A DNA stretch of 64,000 bases from contig OZ250180.1 in NCBI GenBank assembly GCA_965238215.1, positions 2,046,001-2,110,000 of the forward strand, given 5' to 3'. The stretch is from JAPULR01 sp965238215. GTDB taxonomy: Bacteria > Chloroflexota > Dehalococcoidia > Lucifugimonadales > GCA-2712585. This document shows, one piece after another, positions 1-9,056 of this stretch (position 1 is its first letter; the number at the start of each line of letters is the position of its first letter). The notes under the pieces are model-generated. The model made no database searches. It saw only the letters and a list, made by a program, of their open reading frames with translations, and had not been told where the DNA came from. Both the position numbers and the translations under genes were made by a program.

Positions 1-105
1 TCGGTGGAAGTGGTGCGACGCGGGAAAGTCCGCCGCGCTCGGCTCTACTACCTGCGGGGCCGCTTCGGACGGGCGGCGCGCATCAAGGAGCGGGGCCGCT
101 ACTAA
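1..105 (+). CDS. rplS: 50S ribosomal protein L19, C-terminal part
   Basis: Thirty-four codons and a TAA stop, cut by the window edge. The peptide contains VEVVRRGKVRRARLYYLRGR, followed by a basic tail ending KERGRY, which is the characteristic end of ribosomal protein L19. L19 sits at the 30S-50S interface. The rest of the gene, and probably trmD, should lie upstream of the window. The reading is clear although only the tail is visible. Confidence 0.93.
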   Translation, partial: SVEVVRRGKVRRARLYYLRGRFGRAARIKERGRY

Positions 106-491
106 ACCTGGGTGGGGAGGGCGGTTCGCGAACCGCCCCTACAGGGGATGGCCAGAGTAACGGAATCAGGGCGCCCACAGGGGACGCCCCTGCGGAGGGG
201 GCGAAGATGGGTCCCCGCCCCCGTCTTCACGAGGGCAGGCAATTCTCGAGGACAACGGAGGGGACGGGCGGTTCGCGAACCGCCCCTACAGGGGATGGCC
301 AGCGTAACGAAATCAGGGCGCCCACAGGAGACGCCCCTGCGGAGGGGCCGAAGATGGGTCCCCGCCCCCGTCTTCACGAGGGCAGGCTATTCGCGAGGAC
401 AACGGAGGGGAGGGGCGGATGGTGGTGGAAGGCCGGCGAGATTCTTCGATGCACTCAGAATGACATGCCGGAACGCGCTTCGGGTTGTCGG
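106..491. repeat. Intergenic repeat cluster with a 147-bp tandem duplication
   Basis: A unit of about 147 bp occurs twice in tandem (119-265 and 266 to about 412) with a few mismatches. Each unit starts with the 20-nt perfect palindrome GGGCGGTTCGCGAACCGCCC followed by CCTAC. Each then carries a module reading ATGGGTCCCCGC and CGTCTTCACGAGGGCAGGC. A third module type, CGAGATTCTTCGATGCACTC, follows at 437-456. The same modules recur in most large intergenic gaps of the window. Open frames across the region are repeat translations and look non-coding. Confidence 0.85.
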
Positions 492-3014
492 ATGAAGTAC
501 GCTGAGGTTGCCGTCGACGCGCCCCTGGGGGTAAACCGGACCCTCACCTACAGCATCCCGCAGCGGATGGAAGTGACTCCCGGCCGGCTGGTGTGGGTCC
601 CCCTCGGTCCGCGACCCGTTCAAGGGATGGTCTTTGAAGTTTCGGACCACACTGGGTTGGAGACAACTCGTCCGGTCATCTCCACCATAGCGCCCAACGC
701 GCTGTTGCCGACGTGGGGGCTAGAACTGGCCCGATGGTTGAGTCGCTACTATCTCTCGTCCCTCTTTGAGGCGGCTACCCTCATGTTGCCGCCGGGGTTC
801 AGGACCCGCCTTCGCGCCCATGTCAGAACTGCACGGGAACGACCTTCCGGCCTGATTGAGGAAGAGGAGGCGGTTTATGAGTTCGTTGCCGAGGGGGGGC
901 GAAAGCCAGAAAACGTAGTCAAACGAGCCTTGGGACGAAGAGCAGGCGCGTCCTTGAATCGGCTGGCGCGGCGGGGGATTCTGGCAAGGGAGTGGGAGAT
1001 AGTCCGTCCGCGCACGGCTCCGCGGTACGAACGCTCGCTGCTGCCGAACGTCCGCGGCGAGGATTCTAGGGATAAGGCGCTGTCTCGGCTTAAGGGCGCG
1101 CCGAGGCAGGCGGCGCTGCTGGTAGAGTCACTGGAACATCCCGGCGGCATTCCCTACAGCGTCGCCATGAAGGAATTTGGAACCTCGGTGGTGAGGGGGC
1201 TGGTGGAAAAGGGTCTACTGGCCCAGGAGTGGATCCGCGGCGATGGACGGCGAAGGTCTCTGGACTACCAGCTGGGGTTGCTGCCAACCCTGACGCCGGA
1301 GCAGGGTCGTGTCGTGGGCTTTGTACGAACTCTTCTCGATGACGAAAGAGCTTCACCTCGCAGCGTCCTGCTCCACGGCGTCACGGGCAGCGGCAAGACG
1401 GAGGTGTACTTGCGCGCGCTGGAGCGGTGCATCGGCCTGGGAAGGAGGGGGATTCTGCTGGTGCCCGAGATTTCGATGACGCCCCAGATGGAAGACCGAA
1501 TCAACGCTCGCTTTCCCGGGAGGGTGGCCTTGCTCCACAGCGGGCTGAGCCTGCAGCGGCGGTTCGATGCCTGGTGGCGCATACGCGGCGGAGCCTACGA
1601 CGTGGTGGTGGGGCCAAGGAGCGCGTTGTTTTCGCCTCTGCCGGATTTGGGCCTCATCGTAATAGACGAGGAGCACGAGTGGAATTATAAGGAGGAGAAT
1701 CAGCCGCCCCGGTATCACGCCAGAGAGACGGCGTGGAAGATTTCTCAGATTTCGGGCGCGCCGCTATTGATGGGCAGCGCCACGCCTGACGTGGCCACGT
1801 ATTATCATGCTTCGCGACGAAGGCACGCCTCGAGGGGAAGGCGGCACCGCCTGTTCCAGCTGCCCTATCGCATAGCGTCGCCGGCAACGCCCTCCACTAA
1901 GAGGGAAGAGTCGTCGGGGGAGACTGAGCAGTCTCCGGCGGGGCCGTCTAGCGAGACTTCGCCCAAACAGAAGATGCGGACGGGGTTGGCCAGGGTTGTA
2001 ATAGAAGACATGCGTCAGGAACTGAAGGAAGGGAATCGCAGCCCCTTCAGCCGTCGGCTGGTCCGCTCGCTGGCAGAATGCGTTGGCCGGGGAGAACAGG
2101 CCATCCTTTTCTTGAACCGGCGCGGTGCGGCCTCCGTGGTGCAGTGCAAGAACTGCGGCTTGGCCCTGGAGTGCCGCCGGTGCTCTGTGGCCGTCACCTA
2201 CCATCGCAGCCAGGGGCTGTTGTGCCACCTCTGCGGCCGACGTCGCAGGCCCCCCTCTAGCTGCGAGGAGTGCGGCAGTCGCATGCTTCGATACCTGGGC
2301 GCGGGCACTCAGAGGGTGGTGGAGGAGTTGGAGCTGGCCCTCCCCGGCGTCAGGGTGGTGCGTTGGGACAGCGATACGGCAGGACGGAGTGGGGAACACG
2401 AGGCGCTGCTGAAGTCCTTCGTCGCGGGGGAAGCGCAGGTTCTGGTGGGAACCCAGATGGTAGCCAAAGGGCTTCACGTGCCTAACGTTAGTCTGGTGGG
2501 GGTGGTGCTGGCGGACGTGGGCTTGCACCGGCCCGACTTTCGCGCGGGGGAGAGGACCTTCCAGCTGTTGTGCCAGGTGGCGGGCCGGGCGGGCAGAGGC
2601 CGGACGCCCGGACTGGTCATCATCCAGACCTACAGCCCGGAAAACTACGCGATACGCGCCGCAGGCCGCCAGGACTTTTTGGGTTTGTACAAGAGGGAGA
2701 TAGACTACCGGCGGCAGTTGAGAAATCCGCCCTTCAGCCGGTTAATCAACCTGGCGTACCAGCATAGAAGGGAGGAAGCGTGCGAGGAGGAGGCCAGACG
2801 GATGGCCGAGCTCCTCCGCTCCACGGCCTACGGGCGCGGTTTGGCCGGGGTCGACGTGGTGGGTCCGGCGCCAGCGCAGCCCCAACGGGTCCGCGGCCTC
2901 TACCGCTGGCACCTGATTCTTCGGGGAGCCGGCGGCGTCCCTCACGCCCTCTTGGGAGCAGTCTCCATTCCCAAGGGCTGGACGGTGGACGTAGATCCAG
3001 TGACGGCGCTTTAA
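492..3014 (+). CDS. priA: Primosomal protein N' (PriA helicase)
   Basis: A 3'-to-5' superfamily 2 DNA helicase that restarts stalled replication forks. The 840 residues have a PriA N-terminal DNA-binding region beginning MKYAEVAVDAPLG, then Walker A HGVTGSGKT (about residue 293) and the DEEH box in VIDEEHEWNYKEE (about 391). A cysteine-rich zinc region follows at about 550-600 (CKNCGLALECRRC, CHLCGRR, CEECGSR), then the helicase C domain with GTQMVAKG and QVAGRAGRG. The start at 492 is chosen because PriA homology begins there; the open frame runs upstream into repeats. A hydrophilic Ser/Thr/Glu-rich insert at about 465-497 lies between the helicase motifs and the zinc region. Confidence 0.95.
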   Translation: MKYAEVAVDAPLGVNRTLTYSIPQRMEVTPGRLVWVPLGPRPVQGMVFEVSDHTGLETTRPVISTIAPNALLPTWGLELARWLSRYYLSSLFEAATLMLPPGFRTRLRAHVRTARERPSGLIEEEEAVYEFVAEGGRKPENVVKRALGRRAGASLNRLARRGILAREWEIVRPRTAPRYERSLLPNVRGEDSRDKALSRLKGAPRQAALLVESLEHPGGIPYSVAMKEFGTSVVRGLVEKGLLAQEWIRGDGRRRSLDYQLGLLPTLTPEQGRVVGFVRTLLDDERASPRSVLLHGVTGSGKTEVYLRALERCIGLGRRGILLVPEISMTPQMEDRINARFPGRVALLHSGLSLQRRFDAWWRIRGGAYDVVVGPRSALFSPLPDLGLIVIDEEHEWNYKEENQPPRYHARETAWKISQISGAPLLMGSATPDVATYYHASRRRHASRGRRHRLFQLPYRIASPATPSTKREESSGETEQSPAGPSSETSPKQKMRTGLARVVIEDMRQELKEGNRSPFSRRLVRSLAECVGRGEQAILFLNRRGAASVVQCKNCGLALECRRCSVAVTYHRSQGLLCHLCGRRRRPPSSCEECGSRMLRYLGAGTQRVVEELELALPGVRVVRWDSDTAGRSGEHEALLKSFVAGEAQVLVGTQMVAKGLHVPNVSLVGVVLADVGLHRPDFRAGERTFQLLCQVAGRAGRGRTPGLVIIQTYSPENYAIRAAGRQDFLGLYKREIDYRRQLRNPPFSRLINLAYQHRREEACEEEARRMAELLRSTAYGRGLAGVDVVGPAPAQPQRVRGLYRWHLILRGAGGVPHALLGAVSIPKGWTVDVDPVTAL

Positions 3015-3035
3015 CGTTTAGAATGGGGTTGCGCC

Positions 3036-3065
3036 TTTACACCCGTTGAGGCGAGTGTCTATAAT
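3036..3065 (+). promoter_or_regulatory. Putative sigma-70-like promoter for the def-cca-secDF run
   Basis: TTTACA at 3036-3041 and TATAAT at 3060-3065 are separated by 18 bases. They lie about 60 bases ahead of the GTG start of def. The perfect -10 hexamer and good spacing make this one of the better promoters seen in the window. This is a sequence match only. Confidence 0.55.
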
Positions 3066-3124
3066 CTTTGAGGCCTTTAACCCCGAGGGTTCCGTGAAGG
3101 ATCCCATAAAGAGGAGAAAAGAGC

Positions 3125-3658
3125 GTGGCCGTGAAGCCCCTAGTTTCCGCGACCAACCCAGTGTTGAGTCGAAAGACCAGCCGGGTGAAGCGGGTTGACG
3201 CAGGCGTTCGCAGGCTCGTGGAGGATATGATAGAGACGATGCATGACGCCCACGGCGTTGGGCTGGCGGCAAACCAGATTGGCGTACCGCTGCGCATAGC
3301 CGTCATCCAGCTGCCCGACGAGGACGAAGCCGTGGTGCTTATCAATCCCGAGGTTGTTCAACGGGAGGGGTCTCGAGAGCTCACGGAAGGCTGCCTGAGC
3401 ATTCCGGGGTACTCCGGTCTAGCGCTTCGGTCGGAGAAAGTGCGTGTGAAAGCCCAGGGGCTGGACGGCAAGCCCTTCCGTATTGAGGCGAAGTGCGACC
3501 TGATGGCCCAGGTGTTGGAGCACGAGACGGACCACCTTGACGGGCATCTGTATGTGGAACGGCTGGTGAGCAAAGACCAGCTGTGGAAGAATGACGAGGA
3601 TGAGGTGGAAGAGGATGAGGAGTGGGACGCAACGGAGGCTGCTTCATCCAGCAAGTAA
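3125..3658 (+). CDS. def: Peptide deformylase
   Basis: Removes the N-formyl group from nascent proteins using a bound metal. All three signature motifs are present: GVGLAANQIG (about residues 40-49), EGCLSIPG (about 87-94, with the metal-binding Cys) and HETDHLDG (about 133-140, with the two His ligands and catalytic Glu). The 177-residue length is normal. The last 25 residues are an acidic and Ser-rich tail outside the fold. The start is GTG at 3125. The nucleotidyltransferase gene follows closely. Confidence 0.95.
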   Translation: MAVKPLVSATNPVLSRKTSRVKRVDAGVRRLVEDMIETMHDAHGVGLAANQIGVPLRIAVIQLPDEDEAVVLINPEVVQREGSRELTEGCLSIPGYSGLALRSEKVRVKAQGLDGKPFRIEAKCDLMAQVLEHETDHLDGHLYVERLVSKDQLWKNDEDEVEEDEEWDATEAASSSK

Positions 3659-3717
3659 CGGTCTCGCCCGGGCCTCACCGGCTTCCACCTGTCGAATCGA
3701 TTGCGTCGCCTGTAACC

Positions 3718-5166
3718 ATGACCGCTGTGCTTGGGGAGTTCTTTGGCTCCCGCGGGGTGGAGGCCTACCTGGTGGGGGGATGTCTTAGAGACGCGCTAGC
3801 CGGTCGGCCCAGTCACGACGTGGATGTTGCAGTTCGGGGTGACGCCCTGGTCTTGGGTCAGGGATTGGCCCGACGGTTGGGAGGGAGCTTTGTGCCGCTG
3901 GACACCCAGCGTGGCGTGGCGCGGGTGGTCTGCAAGGACGACGGCCCGACGGTTGACGTGGCCGCCATGAACGGTTCCGTGGAGGAAGACCTGGCCCGTC
4001 GGGACTTTACCATAGACGCTATTGCGCTTCCCATCGAGGCCGCAGACAGCGACGAATGGACCCAGGCCCTCATCGATCCCTTCGGCGGGCGGGAAGACTT
4101 GGAGCGCGGTCTGGTTCGGATGGTGAACGACCGGGTCTTCCGGGAAGACCCCAGCCGCCTCCTACGGGGCGTGCGTCTGGCCCGCAGCTTCGGCTTCCGC
4201 ATCCACGAGGAAACTGCCGCGGCGATTGCAGACCACGCACATTTGATAGACACTATAGCCAAGGAGCGGGTTAGGGACGAGTTTCTCACGCTGCTATCTC
4301 TCGATGCTCCGCAAGACACCCTGCACTGCCTGGACGACTTGGGTCTGTTGTGCCGCATTGTTCCGGAGTTGGAGCGCGCGAGGGGGGTAAGCCAGCCGAA
4401 GGAGCACTACTGGGACGTGTTCGAGCATACGGTCCAGGCGGTGGAGGCTGCCCACGCGGTGACGTCGCCGGCTTCCTGCCGAAACGTCTCTCTCTTCGCA
4501 ACGCTGTGCTGGGACGAAGAGATGGAGCGCCATTTTGAAGAGACGGTGAGCGACGGTCACAGCCGCCGCACTATACTCAAGGTGGGAGCGCTATTGCACG
4601 ACATCGCCAAGCCTCAGACTAAGGGAGTGGACTCGACGGGCAGGACCAGGTTCTTGGGCCATCCGAAGCAGGGGGCGGCAGTGGCGGAGGAGCGGCTGCG
4701 GTCGCTTCGTATCAGCGCCCGTGGAATTCGGAGTGTCTCCGCCATGGTGGATGCACATCTGCGGCCAACCCAGATGAGTCAGGATATGGAACGCCCCAGT
4801 CAGAGGGCCATTTACCGGTTCTTCCGGGACCTGGGCGAATCGGCGTACTCGGTGCTGTACCTGAGCCTGGCCGACTATCTGGCGGCCCGGGGGCCGATGT
4901 TGGAGACCGAAGACTGGCTCCGCCGAGTAGACCTAGTCAACTACGTCATTGCCGAGAATCGCCGGGAGTCCACCGCGAGCACTGCCGATAAGCGGCAGAT
5001 CCTTTTGACAGGCCACGATTTGATTGAGGTCTTCGGCCTTGAACCCGGGCCGATCTTCCGCCGGCTTTTGGATGACCTGGAAGAGGCGAGGGCGGCGTCG
5101 GAAGTGGGTTCCAGAGAGGAAGCGCTGGCGTGGGTGCGGGCGCGTTTGGAAGAAGGGACATGGTAA
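3718..5166 (+). CDS. cca: CCA-adding/poly(A) polymerase-family nucleotidyltransferase with HD domain
   Basis: A class II tRNA nucleotidyltransferase-family protein of 482 residues. The head shows YLVGGCLRDALAGR (about residue 17) and the metal-binding pair in HDVDVAV (about 33). An RNA-binding helical region with EDPSRLLRGVRLARSFGF follows. An HD phosphohydrolase region comes next (LLHDIAKPQ, about residue 294; later VDAHLRP). It probably adds or repairs the tRNA 3' CCA end. The A-adding versus CCA-adding choice cannot be made by eye. The start is placed at ATG 3718; the in-frame ATG at 3622 would overlap def. Confidence 0.88.
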   Translation: MTAVLGEFFGSRGVEAYLVGGCLRDALAGRPSHDVDVAVRGDALVLGQGLARRLGGSFVPLDTQRGVARVVCKDDGPTVDVAAMNGSVEEDLARRDFTIDAIALPIEAADSDEWTQALIDPFGGREDLERGLVRMVNDRVFREDPSRLLRGVRLARSFGFRIHEETAAAIADHAHLIDTIAKERVRDEFLTLLSLDAPQDTLHCLDDLGLLCRIVPELERARGVSQPKEHYWDVFEHTVQAVEAAHAVTSPASCRNVSLFATLCWDEEMERHFEETVSDGHSRRTILKVGALLHDIAKPQTKGVDSTGRTRFLGHPKQGAAVAEERLRSLRISARGIRSVSAMVDAHLRPTQMSQDMERPSQRAIYRFFRDLGESAYSVLYLSLADYLAARGPMLETEDWLRRVDLVNYVIAENRRESTASTADKRQILLTGHDLIEVFGLEPGPIFRRLLDDLEEARAASEVGSREEALAWVRARLEEGTW

Positions 5167-5175
5167 CGGACGCTC

Positions 5176-7986
5176 ATGCGTAGAAATCTCAGAATCTTCC
5201 TGATAATTGGGGTCATGTTCACACTGGCCGTGCTGGTGCTTTGGAACCAGGAAGTGGACCTACCGGGAGGCTCCTTTGACCGGGGAGGCACTGGGCCGCT
5301 GGGTTTGGTGTTGGGTCTGGACCTACGGGGGGGCGCTCACCTGGTCTATCAGGCGGACAGGCCGGTGACGCTGAATACAACCTTTGCGGATCCGATTTCC
5401 GAGTCGGACTTGAAGGAGGGATTGGACAAAATCACTTTCGGACAGCCCACCTCCGAGTCGGAAAAGAAGGAAGACTTGGACAAACGGAAACTGGGGCCGG
5501 CAACCATCACGACTTTCGAGCGAGAGGAATTCTCGCTGGACGTGCCAGGCATCGACGAGGAGGGCGTTGGCGACTTCATGGCGGAGCTGCAGGCGGAGGT
5601 TGGCGCGGCGACGAGTTATGGGTCCAGCATCGAAGACAGAACGCAGATTCACGTCAGCCTGGTGGAGCTGCCCAGCCAGGGGTCGGTGGGGGACGCGATC
5701 AGGGGGTTGGGCTACCCAGACGTTCTGGTGGCGACCGTGTCGAGGCAGATATTCATCCTGAGCGAGCTTCCTTCTTCTATAGACGAGGAGGCGGAGGCGG
5801 CCATGAGGGCGACGCTGAACGACGTCTTCACCGTGGATGACTTCCAGGTGGCACGGGACGAGGATGACGTGGTCCAGGCGGCTTACGTCTGGTTCACGCC
5901 GGCTCCGAATGAAGGCGCGCTGCAGGTTGCGTTCAACGATTTGGAATACCCGGACGCCCGTATTGTTAACGTGGACGGCAAGAACTTCACCGCGACGCTG
6001 GATCCCCTGGAAGAAGAGGCATTCGTCGCGCTGGTGGAGGGGTTGCGGGAGAATGTCATCGGCATCGACCAGGTGAACTCTACCAACATCCAGTCGGCGC
6101 TAATCGACGTGACCCTGGCGATTGGCGTTGAGCAGGCAGCGATGGAAACGGCGATGGTGGACCTGGGCTTCTCTGAGGCGGTCGTCATCGAGTCACGTGG
6201 ACGGGAATACGTACTTGAGCTTTCTTCGCTGGACGAGGAACGGGACCTGACGATTGAAGGGAAGGTGTCGGAGCAGGTGGGCGCCCTTTCAGCCTTCCTA
6301 ATGACCCGAAATGCCCCCGACACGGATCGGATGGAGGGTGTCATAGACACCATTAAACGGCGGGTAGACGCCTTTGGAATCACGGAGCCCAGTGTTCAGC
6401 TGTTCGGCGAGGACAGGGTGCTGGTGCAGCTTCCCGGCGTGGAGGATACCAATATACACGTGGTGTTTAAGGGAAGGGTGTCGAGTCCCACTTTGGAGAA
6501 CGCCATGGCGGAGTTGGGGTTTGAGGACGCGCTGGTCAGCGACGCTGAGATTGCTAACGTGCCCGGGGTTTTCGACATTCGGGTGCAGGAGGTTACGGAG
6601 GAGGAGCGGGATGAGATACGGACGGTGTTGGAAGAAGAGTTAGGGACGATAGAGCTATTTGAGTATGACGAGAATTTGCAGGCGATGCAGGTTGTGTTCG
6701 CGGGCAGCCTTGAGGTTTCGGAAGATTCGGACGTAGAGTCGCCGGAGGTTTTGGACGTAGTGTCTTCGGAAGTTTCGGATGTAGTAGTGGGGCTGGGGCA
6801 TGAAGAGGAAGATGTGGAGGTATTGGCTACTCCGGGAGTGTCTTTCAGGGTGCGGGTGGAGACGCTGAGCGGTACGGAGCAGAACGAACTGCGACAGAAT
6901 TTGGCCACTGCCGTGCTGCCCATCCATTCCTTCATCGCCACGGGAGGCGTGGAGGAAGCGAAGAGGCTCATCGGCCAAACGGCTCAGCTGGTATTCGCGG
7001 AGCGGACCTGTCAGAACGCCGACTGTACGCAATTCGAAGACCAGGAAGCAGTGGGGCGAAGCGGAGAAGCTCTTACTGGGGACAACCTGGTGCAGGCCTT
7101 TGCGGGTTCCCACCCAACCACGGGACTGCCCATCGTGAACTTTGTCTTCGACGGTGACGGGACGCGCATCTTCCGTGATTTCACCACACGGATAGCGGGA
7201 GACCAGACCAAGTGCATAGCGCACTTGCTGGACAAAGTCAGCATCATCTGCCCGGTAGCGCGGCAGCCCATCATCAGCGGATCAGGGTTCATAGAAGGCC
7301 AGGACTTCACCTTTGACCGGGTGAGGACCCTTTCCATCCAGTTTGAATCGGGAAGCCTGCCGGTTTCGCTGGATCTGGTGCGTGAGAGCACCGTAGACTC
7401 CTTCCTGGGCGGCGAATCGCTGAGAGCCAGCCTTAAGGCGGCGCTGGTGGGTCTGGGGCTGATTATATTGTTCATGATCATCTACTACCGGGCAGCCGGC
7501 CTCGTAGCGGCCTTTGCCCTGATAGTCTACACTGCGCTGCTGCTGGCCATATTTAAGATGACACCGGTGACGCTGACGCTCTCCGGGCTGGCGGCAGTGA
7601 TTCTTTCGATAGGCATGGCGGTGGACGCGAACATTCTGATATTCGAGCGGCTGAAAGAGGAGCTACGGGCGGGTCGTAGCCTGCTGTCGTCCATGGAAAT
7701 TGGGTTCCGCCGGGCGTGGCCCGCCATTCGGGACAGCAACACATCCACATTCATTACCTGCGGCATTCTCTTCTTCTTTGGGCGGGAGTTGGGCGAACCG
7801 AGAATCACGGGCTTCGCCATCACGCTGGCCATAGGCGTGGCTGTCAGCATGTTCACGGCGTTGATGGTGAGCCGGAACTTCCTGCAGCTGCTGGCCTTCA
7901 CCAAGTTGGGAGATAGGCTTAACCTGTTCACGCCGGAGGGTATGCGTAGGCGGGACGAGGAATCCGGGGAAGGGGGGTGGCGATGA
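5176..7986 (+). CDS. secD: Protein translocase subunit SecD, enlarged by internal repeats
   Basis: Membrane component that uses the proton gradient to drive late protein export with SecYEG. An N-terminal membrane segment (residues 7-23) is followed by GLVLGLDLRGGAHLVY. The C-terminal third has the SecD transmembrane block with GMAVDANILIFERLKEEL. At 936 residues it is far longer than ordinary SecD. The extra length is in the extracytoplasmic P1 region, where a unit of about 50 residues recurs five times, starting near residues 170, 245, 320, 439 and 532. A shorter tandem pair (SESDLKEGLDK, SESEKKEDLDK) lies near residues 75-110. It overlaps secF by 4 bases. Confidence 0.93.
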   Translation: MRRNLRIFLIIGVMFTLAVLVLWNQEVDLPGGSFDRGGTGPLGLVLGLDLRGGAHLVYQADRPVTLNTTFADPISESDLKEGLDKITFGQPTSESEKKEDLDKRKLGPATITTFEREEFSLDVPGIDEEGVGDFMAELQAEVGAATSYGSSIEDRTQIHVSLVELPSQGSVGDAIRGLGYPDVLVATVSRQIFILSELPSSIDEEAEAAMRATLNDVFTVDDFQVARDEDDVVQAAYVWFTPAPNEGALQVAFNDLEYPDARIVNVDGKNFTATLDPLEEEAFVALVEGLRENVIGIDQVNSTNIQSALIDVTLAIGVEQAAMETAMVDLGFSEAVVIESRGREYVLELSSLDEERDLTIEGKVSEQVGALSAFLMTRNAPDTDRMEGVIDTIKRRVDAFGITEPSVQLFGEDRVLVQLPGVEDTNIHVVFKGRVSSPTLENAMAELGFEDALVSDAEIANVPGVFDIRVQEVTEEERDEIRTVLEEELGTIELFEYDENLQAMQVVFAGSLEVSEDSDVESPEVLDVVSSEVSDVVVGLGHEEEDVEVLATPGVSFRVRVETLSGTEQNELRQNLATAVLPIHSFIATGGVEEAKRLIGQTAQLVFAERTCQNADCTQFEDQEAVGRSGEALTGDNLVQAFAGSHPTTGLPIVNFVFDGDGTRIFRDFTTRIAGDQTKCIAHLLDKVSIICPVARQPIISGSGFIEGQDFTFDRVRTLSIQFESGSLPVSLDLVRESTVDSFLGGESLRASLKAALVGLGLIILFMIIYYRAAGLVAAFALIVYTALLLAIFKMTPVTLTLSGLAAVILSIGMAVDANILIFERLKEELRAGRSLLSSMEIGFRRAWPAIRDSNTSTFITCGILFFFGRELGEPRITGFAITLAIGVAVSMFTALMVSRNFLQLLAFTKLGDRLNLFTPEGMRRRDEESGEGGWR
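5686..6915 (+). repeat. Five divergent protein-level repeats inside SecD
   Basis: Units begin near 5686, 5911, 6136, 6490 and 6769. Each reads roughly A-x-x-x-L-G-(Y/F/H)-x-(D/E)-A/V, then a beta-rich stretch with F-x-(V/L)-x-(V/L), then an acidic helix such as LDPLEEEAFVALVEGL or VTEEERDEIRTVLEEEL. Recognisable cores are DAIRGLGYPDVLV, VAFNDLEYPDARIV, TAMVDLGFSEAVVI, NAMAELGFEDALV and DVVVGLGHEEEDVEV. They are too diverged to be a recent DNA duplication. Confidence 0.7.
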
Positions 7987-8915
7987 ATATAGTCGGCAAA
8001 CGCAGATGGTACTTCCTGATATCGGCACTGATTCTGGTGCCGGGGATCATTTCCCTCATTATTCCCCCGGCCGTCCGTGCCGGCATCGATTTTTCTAGCG
8101 GTTCCGCATTCGAAGTGACGTTTGAGCAGGCGGTGGAAGAGGAGCAGGTGCGGGGGGCCATGGCCAACGCGGATCACGCCGACGCGCGGATTCAGAAGCT
8201 CTCCGCCTCTACGGTGTTCATTCGCACGAAGGAGCTTCAGGAGGGGGAGCGGGACGACATTCAGAAGGAGTTGGAGCAGAGCGTTGCGCCGGTGGACTCC
8301 ATCTCCAAGGTGGAAACGGTGTCGCCGGAAGTGGCTGGGGAGACGGTGCGGAATGCCGTGATTGCAGTGATGGTGGCGGCGGTAGGGATAATGTTTTATA
8401 TAACGTGGGCATTCCGGCATATTCCCAGCTCCTTCCGATACGGGGTGGCAGCGGTGCTGGCCCTGGTTCACGACATTGTGATAATCATCGGCATATTCTC
8501 CATTCTGGGGAAGGTACTCGGCCTGGAAGTCAACGTGATGTTCGTGGTGGGCCTTCTGGCGGTGGCGGGGTACAGCGTCAACGATACCATCGTGGTCTTC
8601 GACCGCATACGGGAGAACGTGGCGCGGGACCTGGACCGCCCGCTGGCGGAGTCGGTGAACATCAGCATCATGGAGAGCATGGGTAGGTCTTTGGGTACGA
8701 GCCTGACGACCACCTTTGCCCTGTTGGCCCTGTTGCTGATTGGGGGCGCTACGCTGCGGGAGTTCCTGCTGGTGCTTCTGATAGGCACGGTGGCGGGAAC
8801 CTACAGTTCCATATTCATAGCGAGCCAATTCCTGGTAATGTGGGAATTGGGGGAGATAGGCAGCTTCTTCCGGATGGTGAATCCCATTCGGCGGCTGCGG
8901 GCGGCCCGGACTTAA
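7983..8915 (+). CDS. secF: Protein translocase subunit SecF
   Basis: Partner of SecD in the SecDF export motor. The 310 residues have an N-terminal membrane segment, a short extracytoplasmic domain (GIDFSSGSAFEV), then five membrane helices with the family motif GYSVNDTIVVFDRIREN (about residues 195-212). It is of normal size, unlike SecD. ATG 7983 is chosen because it gives an ATGA overlap with the secD stop, typical of coupled translation. An in-frame GTG two codons earlier is possible. Confidence 0.95.
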   Translation: MNIVGKRRWYFLISALILVPGIISLIIPPAVRAGIDFSSGSAFEVTFEQAVEEEQVRGAMANADHADARIQKLSASTVFIRTKELQEGERDDIQKELEQSVAPVDSISKVETVSPEVAGETVRNAVIAVMVAAVGIMFYITWAFRHIPSSFRYGVAAVLALVHDIVIIIGIFSILGKVLGLEVNVMFVVGLLAVAGYSVNDTIVVFDRIRENVARDLDRPLAESVNISIMESMGRSLGTSLTTTFALLALLLIGGATLREFLLVLLIGTVAGTYSSIFIASQFLVMWELGEIGSFFRMVNPIRRLRAART

Positions 8916-9056
8916 AGGGGAACCGGTGGGGGCCGGGCACCCCCATCCCCTGTCTTCACGAGGGCAGGCTCTCCGTGGGAACAACGGATGGGGATGGGTC
9001 CCCGCATGCGCGAGGACAAGAGTGGAGTGCCGAGAATCCGGTGGGGGTAATTCCTG
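8916..9056. repeat. Intergenic repeat modules between convergent secF and SDR gene
   Basis: Contains CCCCTGTCTTCACGAGGGC and, about 30 bases on, ATGGGTCCCCGCATGCGC followed by GAGGACAA. Both are modules of the dispersed family seen at 106-491. No gene or clear factor-independent terminator is seen. Confidence 0.7.

Noticed and set aside
207..491. N-terminal extension of the priA frame
   Set aside because: The extra 95 codons are translations of the palindromic repeats, and the PriA family start is at 492.
106..491. CRISPR array
   Set aside because: Only two long units and no short regular repeat-spacer series; no cas genes are in the window.
3622..3717. Earlier ATG for the CCA-type enzyme
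   Set aside because: It overlaps the end of def and adds residues with no family match; ATG 3718 is better placed.
7527..8984. 485-codon minus-strand frame across secD/secF
   Set aside because: It is antisense to two certain genes, has His/Arg/Pro-rich composition and no family features.
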